DNA of 64,000 nt, from assembly GCA_003952965.2 (NCBI GenBank), contig CM025853.1, positions 231,594-295,593 of the forward strand, written 5' to 3'. Shown one piece after another: positions 11,652-23,871 of the stretch. The stretch's first letter is position 1, and each line of letters begins with the position of its first letter. A program made the position numbers and the translations under genes. Under the pieces are notes generated by a model. It did no database searches. It was not told the DNA's origin and worked only from the letters and a program-made list of their open reading frames with translations. The stretch is from Morella rubra. Taxonomy: Eukaryota; Streptophyta; Magnoliopsida; Fagales; Myricaceae.

Positions 11652-12180
11652 AGTTCCTTACATTTCCAAAAACACTTTTGTGTTTTTATGTAAACCATAC
11701 TTAATTCAAATATTCCATATCGAGCCATGCCATGATCATTTGCTTGATCCTCATCAAGTAACAACTTTCCATGGCAGTCAGCAAGATAAAGAACTACTTC
11801 AAAAAATGAAAATTATTGATCTGGTTCAAGCTTATTTGCCACCCAAATGACATTTCATCCCAGATCATCCTTCCAAGTAATTAGTTTTTACAAAGCTATT
11901 CTAGTCAGCACTAGTTTGGTAAAAGTTGGTCCCATTCTTGATCGGTTTGATCCATCCCAAAAGAAAGTCATTTTTCACAAGTTATTCATAGTCAAAATCC
12001 TGTCTTGCGATTAATGGGATTCACACCCTTATGAATTGCGAAATCTCCCAGGATATTCCATTCCCTTCAGCTATTATGATTATACTGAAGCATGGATCAA
12101 AGTAATCTTCTACCATATATATACATATATATGTAATTAATAAAAGTACATGTTTAACATAATTTAGGTAGATATGTAGC
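11652..12180. other. No recognised gene; possible 3' part of the B3 locus
   Basis: Weak open frames only. A short TA/CA-type repeat lies at about 12115-12135. Confidence 0.3.
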
Positions 12181-14430
12181 ATTTGAACGTCTATTTAATC
12201 GGTCGGACGGTTGTTGTTGCTTTAACGATGTCATATATTCAACGAAAAATGGTATCGTGCCTTCGAAATGAGTCGTCTGCGTGGTTGGCTGCCTTGTGCG
12301 GACGTGAATTGTCTAATACGACATCGTTGAGTTGGATGTAAAACGGTGTCATTGGTTGGTACAAACAATTTATTGGATTTAATTTGTAAACATCCGGACG
12401 TCGTCGAAATTATGGATAACAGTCCAAATGACTACGAAATTGTTGGCAGTAATTTTCGCTCCAAAATTTTAGGGGACAGCATCCGACCATCACTTATAAC
12501 TGTCCGGACATTTTTTTACAGAATAAGAGGGCGAAACCCAGAAACTGATGTTCATTTGGCAACTCTCTTGAAAACACCTAAAATCCTCTCCACTTTGTCC
12601 TAGCGCTAGTATCTTCTTGAAGAGTCATTTGAATGGTTGAGGAGGAGGTTTAGGCATAGATTGCTCAAGCTTTGAGTGGATTGAAGCACATCTTTCTTGA
12701 ATTATTTACAGTTTATGATTTTCGGCTTAATTTCAAATTTTGGTGCTTTTTCGATTCTAAAGGTTGTTTCAATGCATCTAACAACTTCAATGGTTGTTGT
12801 ATTGTAGGAAGTCAGTGTAGAGGGTGCATCTTTGAGCGATTTGGAATGATTGTGTGATTTGGAAGCTTTGAGAGGTACGATATTTTATGGTTCTCATGGG
12901 TTTTGAGTAAAAATGTATTGTTTTGCTTGATTTTTTATTGTTTAATGCATTGGATAGCTTAGAAACATGTTTGGTGTTAATTGGATGACAAAATAGTGAT
13001 GTAAAACGGCTGTTTTTAGGATTAAAATGTGTCTGTAGGTGGGCGATTGTCGAAGGATTTGTTCTTTGACAATCGCAGTCCGGACGTTTACTATAGCTGT
13101 TGGGACGTTCTTCAGGGCATATGGACGTAGCTTCACGAACGACATCTTTTTTATTTTGGAAGTGCGGACGGTTGTTAATCTGTCCGGACTGTGATGCATG
13201 AAGTTTATTTAATATTTATTTTTTCTTGCATTTAGTAGCCCTTAGACCGTTTGGAAATTACCACACATTTTAGTTGTCGTAATGTACATAAATGTTCTGC
13301 TCATTGATCGGTTTTGTTGACGTTCGGATGGTTTTTGTTAGGTTGGCAATAGATCGTCTAGAAAAAGTATCATCAAGGCCAAGGAACATATAGAGCGACC
13401 AGCTTGGGCGGATGCTATGGTAGTGGAGCTGAGGGAAAGTATCTGGACAATGGTGGAGACGACGCATATGTTGTGCATGGGTTTCCATACTCGCTTGACC
13501 ACTCTAGAGAATAATTTTAGTTTGACAAAGGAGGGTTTGAGGGAGGAGATGATTGTTATGCGGCAAAAACTGATTTGTGTACAGCCGTGTCCCAGTTGTA
13601 CCAATCTCTCAGTACCATTCCATATACGGTCTCACAAACAAGTGGATATTATGGAGGAGCAGTTGGTGCATGTTCATGACCATTGGACAAGATCTCGAGG
13701 AGCCATCTCGTCGTCGTGATTCAGACTAGTCTCTGACTTATGCTTTGTTACTCTAGTTTGTGATACAGACTAGTCTCCGGCTTATGTATTTTCGCTATTA
13801 TTTACTTATGTTTTGTTAGTCTCCAGCTTGTACTAAACTTTATGATTATGTTTTTCATTTGGTATTTCTATGTTTGATATTCTATATTAATTATGCTTTT
13901 TCATTTGTCTCCAACTTGTACTTGATTTCAATTATGTATTTTATTTACTAATATATCAGTTAGATTTTTGTAGACCATTATTAATTTTATCATACTGTCT
14001 TCATATTCATGTCTAATTTAATTTTAAATGCATAATTAAATCAATTAAATTTGAAGATTTCGTATTATAAATTAGAATTTTCCGGACTCATTAATAACGT
14101 TCAGACTTCTGCACGCAATAAATAAACGTCCACACATGTTACCATTGCATAATGTTCAAACAAAATTCCATCATCCTCATGTCCATATTTAAGCAACGTT
14201 TGCACGTTTGAGAGCCGTTTGCACAATATATTCGTGGCAATTTCTTTTTCTCAAGATAAAAACAATAAGCATTCGCACGTGGTTTATTAGCGTGCAGACG
14301 ATATATCTGCTGACAAAATTTACATTTTGACACAGAAATTCACTCTATGCGAACTTGTATTAGAGATGTTCGCACGGGTTTCAATGACGAAATTGATTTT
14401 ACCATGTAATACATTGACGGTCGCATGGTT
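12180..14430 (+). mobile_element. Rearranged CACTA-family fragment
   Basis: Three blocks, each found in a different place in the other CACTA copies, are joined here. 12180-13260 matches the motif-dense block at 5990-6885 and 42180-43200. 13330-13990 matches the coiled-coil ORF and its 3' trailer at 26250-26830. 14090-14430 has the GTTCGCAC / GTCCACAC motifs of the right subterminal zone near 1860-2290. Neither terminus is visible. Confidence 0.6.
13387..13719 (+). pseudogene. CACTA coiled-coil accessory ORF, diverged copy
   Basis: This copy contains the same landmarks as the intact ORF at 26211: PAWADA, then ESIWTMVETTHMLCMGF, then a leucine-rich helix (LTTLENNFSL...LREEMIVMRQKL). The tail is shifted out of frame, but the nucleotide match to the end of the 26211 ORF (VDIMEEQLVHVHD versus VDNIEEHLAHVRD) is clear. 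No catalytic motif is seen. A structural or self-associating role is inferred from the coiled coil only. Confidence 0.55.
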
Positions 14431-14800
14431 CCCTTCTTCCACTTTTTTTTTTCATTTTTTAGTATTTTCTATGTATCTTTCGCATTAATTAGTTATGGTC
14501 TACTTTCACATTTATTAATATCACTTATTTTAGATTTCCTTCGTCCCTTCAACAATGAGAATAGTACTAGTTATTATAGATTTTTTTTTTGGGTAAGTTA
14601 GTAAGTATATCATTGAATGTAAAAATACACAGTTTACCTCAAGGGCCACATTAAACATCCATAGCATCAAGCTTCCCGAACAAGCACGGGCAAAAGTAGT
14701 TACAGTTGTCGTTTTAGACTTCGTTCCTCTGAGAAATTCCACGTCTCCATTATGATTAATATTTATTTAGACTATCTAATTAGCAAAAGAAAAGATTAGG
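14431..14800. other. Intergenic, T-rich run
   Basis: A T(12) run at 14580 followed by a GTAAGTTAGTAAG phrase could be the reversed poly(A) end of an old retroposon. There is no other support and no gene. Confidence 0.25.
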
Positions 14801-15199
14801 ATAAAATGTTAAAAGTTAATATGACGGCCAATCTAACCAACTTAAAGTTGTCCACTAGTTAATCATGAAGTCCACTATTCCATTACAGCCAATGGAAAGA
14901 AATTCAAACTAATTAATTGACTATCTAGAAAGTCTTCTAACTGGGTTCAGCCGTCTTTGTAAATGCACATTGTAAGTGACACGAAAAATAAATATCTATC
15001 TTACTCAATAAAAAAAAAATCTAGTTGAAGCAAACCAACTAATTCCTTAACATGATGGATATCTATCAAATCGATTAACCGCAAAAGAAATTTGGCCGTA
15101 ATCAATTCACTAACATGCTTATTTCTTTATTAATGTTATTCCACAATTATCAAAGTCTAGGCATTGCCCCAAAGAATATCAATATATATATATACACAC
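14800..15199. repeat. Partial unit (R3) of the chitinase-upstream repeat
   Basis: Phrases such as 'ccaacttaaagttgtccactagttaat' and 'gcattgccccaaaga' align with 19800-20300 upstream of the GH18 gene. The unit is interrupted by the solo LTR at 15205 and resumes at 15981. Confidence 0.55.
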
Positions 15200-15204
15200 G
15201 TACA

Positions 15205-15975
15205 TGGCACAGGTGTGGTTAGCACAGAAAGGTTGAGATTAAAATTAAAGTCTGGAATGACTTACGAAGGGTTTCTGTTTGAATTAAGGCTTGTTGGAAA
15301 TATCTACGAGTCTAGTTTCTAATGCATCAAACAACGTACAATTTGGAGTTTTCTAGATGAAGTTATGAATAAATTACTCCAATAAGGTCAGGCTGGCAGT
15401 TAATTCGAGGTCTAGTGAATTTGGACGAGTTTGCTATTTTTAGCTTGTTCTTTTGGATTTTCAAAGTGTATTTTCATTTCCCTAAGAGTCTTTTATGTTC
15501 CCTAAGAAGATGTATTTGGCATTTATTCATGCTTGGAGGGTTGTTCCAAGTTTTACTACTTAAACCCCTATCTAGTAGCGGAAAAAAAAAAAGAAGAGAT
15601 TTTTAGGTGTTTATACACCTTGAGCCTTAGGCTACTTTGAAGAAGGATTTCTTCTAACAACTCTTATCCTTCGGTGGATTCCGATAGGTGGCGAGTTTCT
15701 TGCTCTGTATCCTGTGTTGGATTACATTGGGTGGTGATTTCTGTATCCCTTTGTGTTCTACTTGGGGTGAGCTTATCTATCCGAGTGTCTGAGTTAGTGT
15801 GTTTCTGAGTGTTTTCCCGACATTCCTACAAACATTCCGAGATACCCCCATAATATTCCGACATCCCAGAGTGTTTCCCGATGTTCCTACAAACATCCCG
15901 AGGTCCCCATTATTATCTCCAAGGTCTTTCTTGTTCCGAGTGTTTCGCGCTTCTCCCCGGTTAATCCCGGTATCA
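15205..15975. repeat. Solo LTR with perfect 5-bp target duplication (GTACA)
   Basis: The sequence starts TGGCACAGGTG, ends CCCGGTATCA, and is 771 bp long. It is flanked by GTACA at 15200-15204 and at 15976-15980. It splits a chitinase-upstream repeat whose two halves align with continuous sequence near 20280-20330. It is therefore an LTR left after intra-element recombination. The superfamily is uncertain (a Ty3/gypsy-like LTR is possible) and the orientation is undecided. Confidence 0.8.
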
Positions 15976-15980
15976 GTACA

Positions 15981-16200
15981 CCAACCACAAATTTGTCGTG
16001 ATCATGTAATTAAATTAGTAATTACGATTGGAGCAGTTGGAACTTAATTAATTAATAATCAGGTATTTAATTTACCCCGTAATATTTTTTTTACTGCTGT
16101 GCAGCTGCTCAAGAATGGGAAGTACTGTAGAGCTTGCAGGAGGGGAAAGCTTAATCGACAATATGCATGACCAATAAAGACATATATGTAGTGTGAATTG
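15981..16200 (+). pseudogene. Deleted class V chitinase-like gene copy: promoter-side sequence fused to the last intron and exon
   Basis: The first part ('ccaaccacaaatttgtcgtgatc', 'gcttaattaattaat'-like text) matches 20318-20395 immediately upstream of the GH18 ORF. It is followed within tens of bases by 'ctgtgcagctgctcaagaatggga', which matches the intron end and last exon of that gene (about 21782-21813), and then by its 3' trailer ('caatatgcatgaccaa', 'gtagtgtg'). The roughly 1.4-kb coding body is missing. It is thus a relic of a second gene copy with a clean internal deletion. Confidence 0.6.
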
Positions 16201-16943
16201 GATTTCTTATTGTTTGCTTCTAATAAAAGAATGACAAGTTGTACATGGCTTTGTTTTTAAATAATTTGAAAAACAATGTATATCTTTTTTATTTTTCTTG
16301 ATAAGATCAGTGTTATAGACATTTTTGCCCTTGACCAACTCTTTTGAGGGTGGAGGAATTAGTTCATAAATAGAAATCCAATTCAACCAAAAAAGGGCCA
16401 AGCCCATTGGCTAGAAAAAGTGAGGTGAAATCCCGGTGAACGGGGTGAGCGCACGCATATACGCTTAGAACGTCTCAGAAAACAAAATACCATAAAAGAC
16501 AGCATAATAGACAATTTGCAGCTAACTGGGCACATTTTTTTTTATGAAATTTTTGCAATAATATATGTTTATTTGTTTTATGACACGTGTCATGTTGCGA
16601 TTGAGTGGGATGAATTTTCCGTTAAATGAGTCTAATGAGGTTGGGTGGAATGAGATTTCATACCAAATTGACAAATTCAATGACGTTTTTTGTTTTTTTT
16701 AAAAGCCCAGTGAACTTTTAAAAAAACAATTAAAACCTAATGAGTAATTTGTAATTTTTCCCGATTATAGTAACCATTGGCATGAGTTAAATATCTTTTT
16801 AACTAAAGCATTAAAATGAGCCCTAACCTAATCACCGTATGGGCCTGCTCAATCACATATTCTGCCATGACATATTGAGTTTCCCTGTTAATGACCGGAT
16901 TCTTGCCCATATTCTATTCATCGTGAAAACTCTTTTTGACAAC
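16201..16943. other. Intergenic, no gene recognised
   Basis: No homology, no long open frame and no terminal repeats were noticed. Confidence 0.4.
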
Positions 16944-16948
16944 ATCAT

Positions 16949-17876
16949 TGAAAAACCTAGTTTAGATCCTAATGCACCTAGAGGGGGTGGCTATGTGAAA
17001 TCTAAAAGTTAATGATTCAATACCAATTTTAAAACAAGTTCTAAAATTAATCAATCTAAATATATCAATCAACCAACACAATCATCAAAGCAATAAATCA
17101 ACTTGTAAAGAAATTAAACAAACGCACAAGGAAACAAGAGATTTGATGACGAAGTGGAAAATCTTTGAAATACCATTCAAAGGAAAAATCACTCCGGGCT
17201 AGCAGCCACCTGAAATCTACTAAGAAGAAAACCTTACAAATAGTGATTCAGACATGGGCAACCATAGTTGCTTGACTCTGACAACTCTGATGTAATAATC
17301 TAAGCCTCTCTACTTAGACCCGCTCCGTGCGGCATTTCCCTCAAATCTTTGAGGTTCTTCTTATGGATTCTTCACCGAACACTCTTGTTCGCACGCCTTC
17401 AACACCGTGAAGGTTACAAAGATATTTGATAGAAGAATAGAGGAAAAACTCATCAATCTTGAAGCACAAATCTTCTGGGATTTTTCTCTCAAGCAAGGAG
17501 GCGCAAATATTCTCAATAGAAGCCTCAATCAGGTTCTGGATGGCCTCACTCGAAACCTAGTAGGGTTTCCCTTGGTTTCACAAGGAAAGTCCAAAAATTC
17601 AGTAAATTTTGAAATTCGTCGAAAGTCACTCGAGCGCTGGTCGAGCGCTATGTTTTTGTCTGAAATTATAACTGGGCTCTCGAGCACTTGTTGAGCGCCG
17701 ATTGCACGTGATAGAATTTTTCCAAGGCCGCTCGAGTGCTTGTTGAACGCTAATTAAACGTGATGACTTTGGACAGACCATCAACTTTAACTTTTGAACA
17801 AATGCAGGGACCAAATTACAACTCGATCACAACATATTTTGACATAGAATGATGCCAACGCAAAAATACCCTAACA
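16949..17876 (-). repeat. Solo copia LTR (minus strand) with perfect target duplication ATCAT
   Basis: Read on the minus strand it begins TGTTAGGGTATTTTT (from 17876) and ends at 16949 with CA, giving 928 bp. ATCAT occurs directly outside both ends (16944-16948 and 17877-17881). A CACCCCCTCTAGG motif near the 3' end resembles the LTR at 9154-10312, so a related copia family is likely. Repeated CTCGAGCGCT-type text occurs at 17625-17760. Confidence 0.85.
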
Positions 17877-17881
17877 ATCAT

Positions 17882-18310
17882 TCTTGTAGATATAGCACAA
17901 CTCCGTAGTAAACACTCCGAGTGATGTTTATGACAACAATATATTATATATGGAAGAAGCGTAAAAGTCAGATTTTCTCAGCAAATAGGAGAGAGACTTG
18001 TCCATGTTTTTTTGGATATAAGCGTAGCAGTTGCTGCGAGATTGTCCATCGTTAGAGGAATGAAGGTGACTATTGCAAATAGAAAGCTGGTAGAGAAATG
18101 ACACCTCTCAGATGAATTTTCTTTTAGAATTTAAGCATGTGTAGATGTTTGGTAATGGAGCAGAGTTACTTCTGTTGGTTTTTGTTATACTAGTAAGATG
18201 ATGAATCACCCAAGTGTGGGTGGTTCTCTTCTCTTGCTTCTTTTCTTGTACCTGGGCTATGCTCAAACTTTGTACAGACAGTTTTCATAACAATTATTTT
18301 TCCTACTAAG
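17882..18310. other. Intergenic, no gene recognised
   Basis: Short frames only. It has ordinary, non-repetitive-looking composition, and no homology is recognised. Confidence 0.35.
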
Positions 18311-18660
18311 TTGTTAGAGATAATATCATAATCAATCTATAAGATTTGATATGATATTATCTTGATATAAGAGATTTAGTTTTAATATGAAATATTGTCA
18401 AAATCTAAATGATTCAAGTTTAAATATATAAATATACTTTCCTATTATCTTCTCTATAAAGAGAGGCCTTCAACTTATAAGCTGTATAAACTCATAATAC
18501 AAAATAAAGTCATAGAAGACTTTTACTGTGGATGTAGGTCTTCTAGATTAAACCACTAATATGTTTGTCTCTTCTTACTCTTTCTCCTCTCTTCTCCACA
18601 TTATGTTTCTATTATAAATTTCCATTAACTTTTTTTTCACGTATTCCTAAGAAAAGAAAA
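18310..18660 (+). repeat. Copia LTR-like fragment
   Basis: It starts TGTTAGAGATAATATC and contains a CTATAAAGAGAGGCC promoter-like segment. The run 'gtggatgtaggtcttctagattaaaccac' followed by pyrimidine-rich U5-like text is typical of small plant copia LTRs. The U5-like part also occurs at 3915-4040 and 40100-40230. No partner LTR or target duplication was found. Confidence 0.4.
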
Positions 18661-18679
18661 AATATTAGAAATTAGAACA

Positions 18680-20393
18680 AGCCAGCAAACAATATGCTGT
18701 CCACTTGTTAATAAGTCCGACAGTCCTTCATTATATATGAAGCTACCTAATTGATAGTCATAAACAAATTTAATATCATACATTGACATTACAAGGTGTG
18801 GGATCTCATTTTGCCAATCTTAATTGATTGTTAATCATGAAGTCTTCGTCCCTTACTATTTATTGACTTAATTAGTCTCCTATAACAATAATAGCTAGCC
18901 CTAATAAACAAATTAATTTGAGCTCATGATTTGACATTTATAATTACGAGGTGTAGGGAATCTTTTGGCGGCCAAACTTTATTTGTTAACGATTCGTCCC
19001 TTAGTATTACTTGACTCAGTATGTTATAGCAATAATAGGGCTAATAAAAAAATTTCATACCATAATACAATAAAAAATAAATGATCTGCAGAAAGAGATG
19101 GGAGCTCACATGCAAATATTGAAGATTCGATTGAAGTTTTGAACCCAACAACCTCAAATTTGTCTTAAGTGCGTGTCTAATTTCTGCAATCAAGATACTA
19201 ATTCAATTATTCTAAATAAGATATATGAACCGTGCCATTGTGCAATGGAGTGCTTGATTAACAATTAGGAAGAACATCTCTCTTACTTATTAAAAAGAAA
19301 TAAAGATTAGAAATCTGATGGAGCCAGCCAACCAACTCAAAGTTGTCCACAAGTTAATAGCTAACCAGGGGATCTACCTTAGATTTTGCAGTACACATAT
19401 TTAAGGTAATACGGCATTACCAGATACTGCATGCAATTGTTTTTGGACAATATTTTTGAATGCATCAAACACGCAGCTAGCTAATTTAGTCGGTATATAT
19501 TTGCAAGAAACACTGAAATATTGAGAATACATAATTTTTCTTTTGAATAATTGGTAAGTGTATTAATTCTCCATCACTGCCGTCATTATTTCATAAAACA
19601 TGATCAGCTCTTCTGTTTTTGCCACGAAATATCGATACTGCTATTGCATGTGCTGCAATTATTCCAGATATAATAGATGGTCATTTTTTACTCTGTTCCT
19701 CGTTTTCATTAGTGGGAAAGATAGACCTCTAATTCATAACAATTGTTTTCAACTAAGAAAATCTTACCCATTAAAACGACTAAAAAAAAAAAAAGGATGA
19801 AGCCAACAAACTCATAGTTGTCCGCTAGTTAATAGACTACGATCCCATCATCATAAATTACCTCTTTATCTAACTTATAGCTGATTGATGGCAACCAACT
19901 CAAAGACATCAAGGCTTCCATCACAACCAATATTGGATCCATGCATCTTATAACATATTCCAGTGCACATATTTAAGGTAATTGGGCATTATTGCAAGTG
20001 GCATGCAATTTGTTCGCCAATATTATTTGTTAAATAACAAAGTCGATCTTGTAACTGGGTTAATCAGCAGCTTCTTTGTTCATGCATTAAACACGCGGTA
20101 GGTACCAGCTATAGTGTAGTCCGTATTTACATATGAAAAAGTGATGACTTGAGCATTTTGATCAAATTGAAATGTTTTTTTTTTAATCAATCATGATTAA
20201 ACCGAATATGAAATTTAGGCCGTAATCAATTGACTAACATGCTTATTTTTTGTTGTTGTTATCCAGCTCATGATCTATGTCGACATGGCATTGCCCCAAA
20301 GAGTCACTTATAAGCACAACAACCACAGATTTGTCGTGATCTAACAGATGGTAATCAGTGGATGGGTGCAGTTTGAACAAGCTTAATTAATTA
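18680..20393 (+). repeat. Upstream region of the GH18 gene built of the R-type repeat
   Basis: This holds the full set of phrases shared with R1/R2 (2855-5215) and with 39040-41420, for example 'caacctcaaatttgtcttaagtgcg' (19153) and 'ccaactcaaagttgtccac' (about 19331). A second partial unit begins near 19790. The gene's promoter presumably lies in the last few hundred bases. No single TATA box can be chosen with confidence. Confidence 0.6.
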
Positions 20394-21813
20394 ATGGGCA
20401 GATATTTGAGTGTATGTGGGGGAAAGGATCTATATATTGGTACACCTCCTATCCTCGAGGCATCCAAGCCTCCTAGGAACTATATCTCATTACTTGCAAG
20501 AAATCAGAGTACTGCATCTTGCCTCGCTTTCCCTACAACATCTATCATGACTGCCGTGAAAGCCGGATACTGGTCTTCCACCAGTGGATTCTCGGTTGCT
20601 AGCATAGATTCCAGCCACTTCACCCATCTCTTTTGTGCCTTTGCCGATCTTGACCCCCTTACCTACCAGGTCAATTTTCCTGCTACAAGTGCCACTATAT
20701 CTCGTCATTTCTTAACTTTCACCCAAACCGTGCAGAGAAGGAACTCCAATGTTAAGACCCTTTTATCTATCGGTGGACCGGACTCGGATCCTTCTACCTT
20801 CGCTCAAATGGCGAACCAAAGAAGCAACCGTGCAGCATTCATAAGTTCCTCCATACAGCTCGCCAGAACCAACAACTTCCATGGCCTTGACCTCTGCTGG
20901 CTCTATCCCTCCACAAACCAGGAAAGTAATGACCTTGGCACACTCCTCAATGAATGGCGTAATGCCATTACTGACGAGGCTGATGGATCCGGCAATGAGC
21001 CATTGCTTTTGACAGCGCAGGTGTTTTACTCGCCACTGGGACTCTACCGATATCCGGTTAGTGTCATTTGTCTTCGCTTGGACTGGATCAATCTATTGGC
21101 CTATGGCTACCATACCCCAAGTAACTCGCCGAATCAGACTAGAGCACATGCTGCATGGACCACTAGAGGACAAGAGCCAAGCGGGGAGTCTGGGATCAAT
21201 GCTTGGATAGCGGAAGCTAGGAACAATAAAATAAAGATTGTCCTGGGGCTTCCCTTTTTTGGGTACGCATGGGTGCTGGTAAATGAAAATAACAACCAAG
21301 TCTCTGCACCGGCTAGTGGAGCTCCAGCTAACTTGCAGCCAGATGGGTTGATAGGTTATAACCAAATCGCCACCTTCGCAGCCCAGAGAACTGCCACGAC
21401 AGTTTTCGATACCGTTACTCAAACAAACTACGTCTATGACAAGACGACTTGGATTAGTTTTGATGATAGGAGGGCTATCACTAACAAGATTCGAAAAGGC
21501 CAAGGAGAAGCAGCAGGAGTTGATTGGTTACTTTGCATGGCATGTGGGCTTCGACAACAATTGGAGTCTGTCAAGACTAGGTTTGTATGGTTCCAATTGC
21601 TTAATTAAATCCATTAATGCAACATATGCATTTAGAATCTTGCTAGCCATAAATGACGCTAGCAAACTATAATTGCTTGCTTAATACGAGGGCCTGTGGC
21701 TGTTAGTTTCTATCATTTGATTATATTAACATTAATACATTCCTCTAACTAGCTTCTGACGTGCTGTAATATTTCTTATTGCTGTGCATGCAGCTGCTCA
21801 ACAATGGGGATAA
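20394..21813 (+). pseudogene. Class V chitinase-like protein (GH18), catalytic residues replaced, frameshift near the C-terminus
   Basis: Class V chitinases hydrolyse chitin through a GH18 barrel with the motif DxDxE. The 404-codon frame aligns with this family from VKAGYWSS (residue about 55) onward: FTHLFCAFADL, VKTLLSIGG, FHGLDL, LLTAQVFY, INLLAYGY, VLGLPFFGYAW. At residues 166-172 the motif reads DLCWLYP instead of DLDWEYP, so the catalytic Glu and one Asp are gone, and LAYG replaces the usual MAYD. It may therefore be a lectin-like protein or dead. A one-base loss near 21497 shifts the frame. The other frame restores AKEKQQELIGYFAWHVGFDNN to a donor at 21580/21581. The last exon is 21794-21813 (after a GCATGCAG acceptor), ending at TAA. 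The N-terminus lacks an obvious signal peptide, so the true start is uncertain (Met at 20547 is an alternative). Confidence 0.85.
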
Positions 21814-23870
21814 CTTTAGATCAGCTTGGGGAGTGGATCAAGCTTATGTTATATATCCACAATATGCATGGCCAAAAAGGAGCAGATTTATCATGTAGTG
21901 TGTTTTGCTTCTAATTATGTCGTCAAATCTTGTTTTGTGTGTTTTTCGAAGGGTACTTTATAAATAAGGCCAATAAGTGGATATGGTGTGTTTTTCAGCT
22001 TTCATTATGTTGAAACTTTATAAATGTCGTGTATTTTAATTATATGAATTGCCAAGATGTTTAATAGGTTCGATGTTGTGTTTTGTAATAAACCTCAATT
22101 AGTTTGATAATCCACTAATATAATATTGCTTGTGATTTCGTAACGTTTCTTGCGGTGATTAATTTGCATTACAGCTCAGATTTTGGCTTGGCACTCTTTG
22201 TCACACCCCAAACCTCAAAGGCTAGAAGGTGACTTACTAACATTAAACAATAAGTCTTTTGATTTAAAAAAATATCTAAAAAAATACGGAATAAACTTTA
22301 TTTAAAAATTCAATAAATCTCTGTTAATAAAACTTAAAAACTCTTTCAAAATGCAAAGACAAATCTAAATATGATTAAACTCAAACTAGAGTCAAACATT
22401 TATTCTAATAACCTCTCAGCTACCAGCTTACGTGCCATCGTATCCTGGCTATCGACACGCTCCTAATCAACATCTGAAAATAAAAAAAATAATAGTGGGT
22501 GAGTTTGACAACTTAGTAAGCAAGATCATTATGCTAATGTGTATCCCATGAGCCACACTGTAATAGTAAGAGACTAAATATTTAAATCTTTATAAACTGT
22601 TGAAAGCTGCTTTTGGCAATTTCAATAAAACATCTTTATCAATAACATATATTATATATATATATAACATAATACTATAGAAAATCAAAAAAATTTTATC
22701 TATATAACATAATACTATGAAAAATCTTTTTGCCAATAATTGTGGGTCACGTTTACTCCTGGGACAGGGTTGTGCAATTGCTACCTAGTTTGGGATCAGC
22801 AAAACTAAGTCAATACTATGGGTAGAATTCTTCCTTACTAAGGTTTGGCCATGTCTAAGTGTGCACTCAGTAAGAATCTACAAAATAAATCACTCTGTTT
22901 CCAGAATGGGTGCACTCAATGGGTTGCAATTGGTACCAATGCATCTTTCTCTTTTCAAAATGTAATGCACATAAAACTTTGAGGATTTTCAATAAATCAT
23001 GCAATTTCTCAAATATCACCTCGGTCTTTTAGGAAAATCTAGCATAATAATCCCGCTTACCTGGATCTTCAAGCAAATAAGCCTTTGACTTAGCACCTAT
23101 CAATACAAAATTTAACGCATTATAATACGCTCAAACGGCAACACAAATGAAACTCTAAATCTGCCGATAGGATTAATTTAAAATTCACTGGTCAGATTCT
23201 AAAATATAAATTACAGATCTAGATTTTCCCTAAACTCCCCAAATTAAAATATGTTCTTTCCTAAGATGTTAGCTATGCACCTGTAAAATTTCATATCCAG
23301 ATTCTTGTACAACTCAGTCAACAAAATCAAAATTCACCTCTGTTCAAGGAGTCAAACTATACCCTGAATAATTCGGTACTCATCACTTCCAAAATTTATA
23401 AAGATCTATTCCGATATCCAAAAATCACGAAATTTATACCACAGACTCATTTATGTGTTATAAATATTCTCATAAAATTTCATGTTGAAATGTGAAGCCT
23501 AGCTATGTCATCCGGTTTAAAACTTCAATCTGTATCACAGGATTTTTCTCAGCAATTCCGATTTCTCTAAGCCTAACTTCCGGATTTTCAAAACCATATC
23601 AATACATCTCCAAAAATTACGAAATTTTAACTCAATACTCCTGCAGATATCTAGCATGAAATATTGAAAAAATAATAATTTTTCGACTTCTAGGATCGGC
23701 TATAAAAAAATAATTCCATCTACTACAATAAAAAACCTGAATTTTCTAGAAAAAATCTTAAACCCCAATTTCAATTACCACCCTTGTATACTCCGTTGTT
23801 AATTTGGATGAAAATTGACATTTTGATTAAGTGAAATGATAAATTTATCCATAGTAAAATATAATGGTAA
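21814..23870. other. 3' flank of the GH18 gene, then about 1.7 kb of non-coding AT-rich sequence
   Basis: 21814-22190 is probably 3' trailer; it has a counterpart at about 16090-16200. From 22199, 'gtcacaccccaaacctcaaagg' begins a long non-coding stretch that may be an old transposable element, as plant repeats often start this way. I see no ORF, terminal repeat or target duplication to prove it. Confidence 0.3.
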
Positions 23871-23871
23871 A

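Noticed and set aside
17620..17770. CTCGAGCGCT repeats as a regulatory array
   Set aside because: They lie inside a solo LTR with clear ends, and the repeats are few and irregular.
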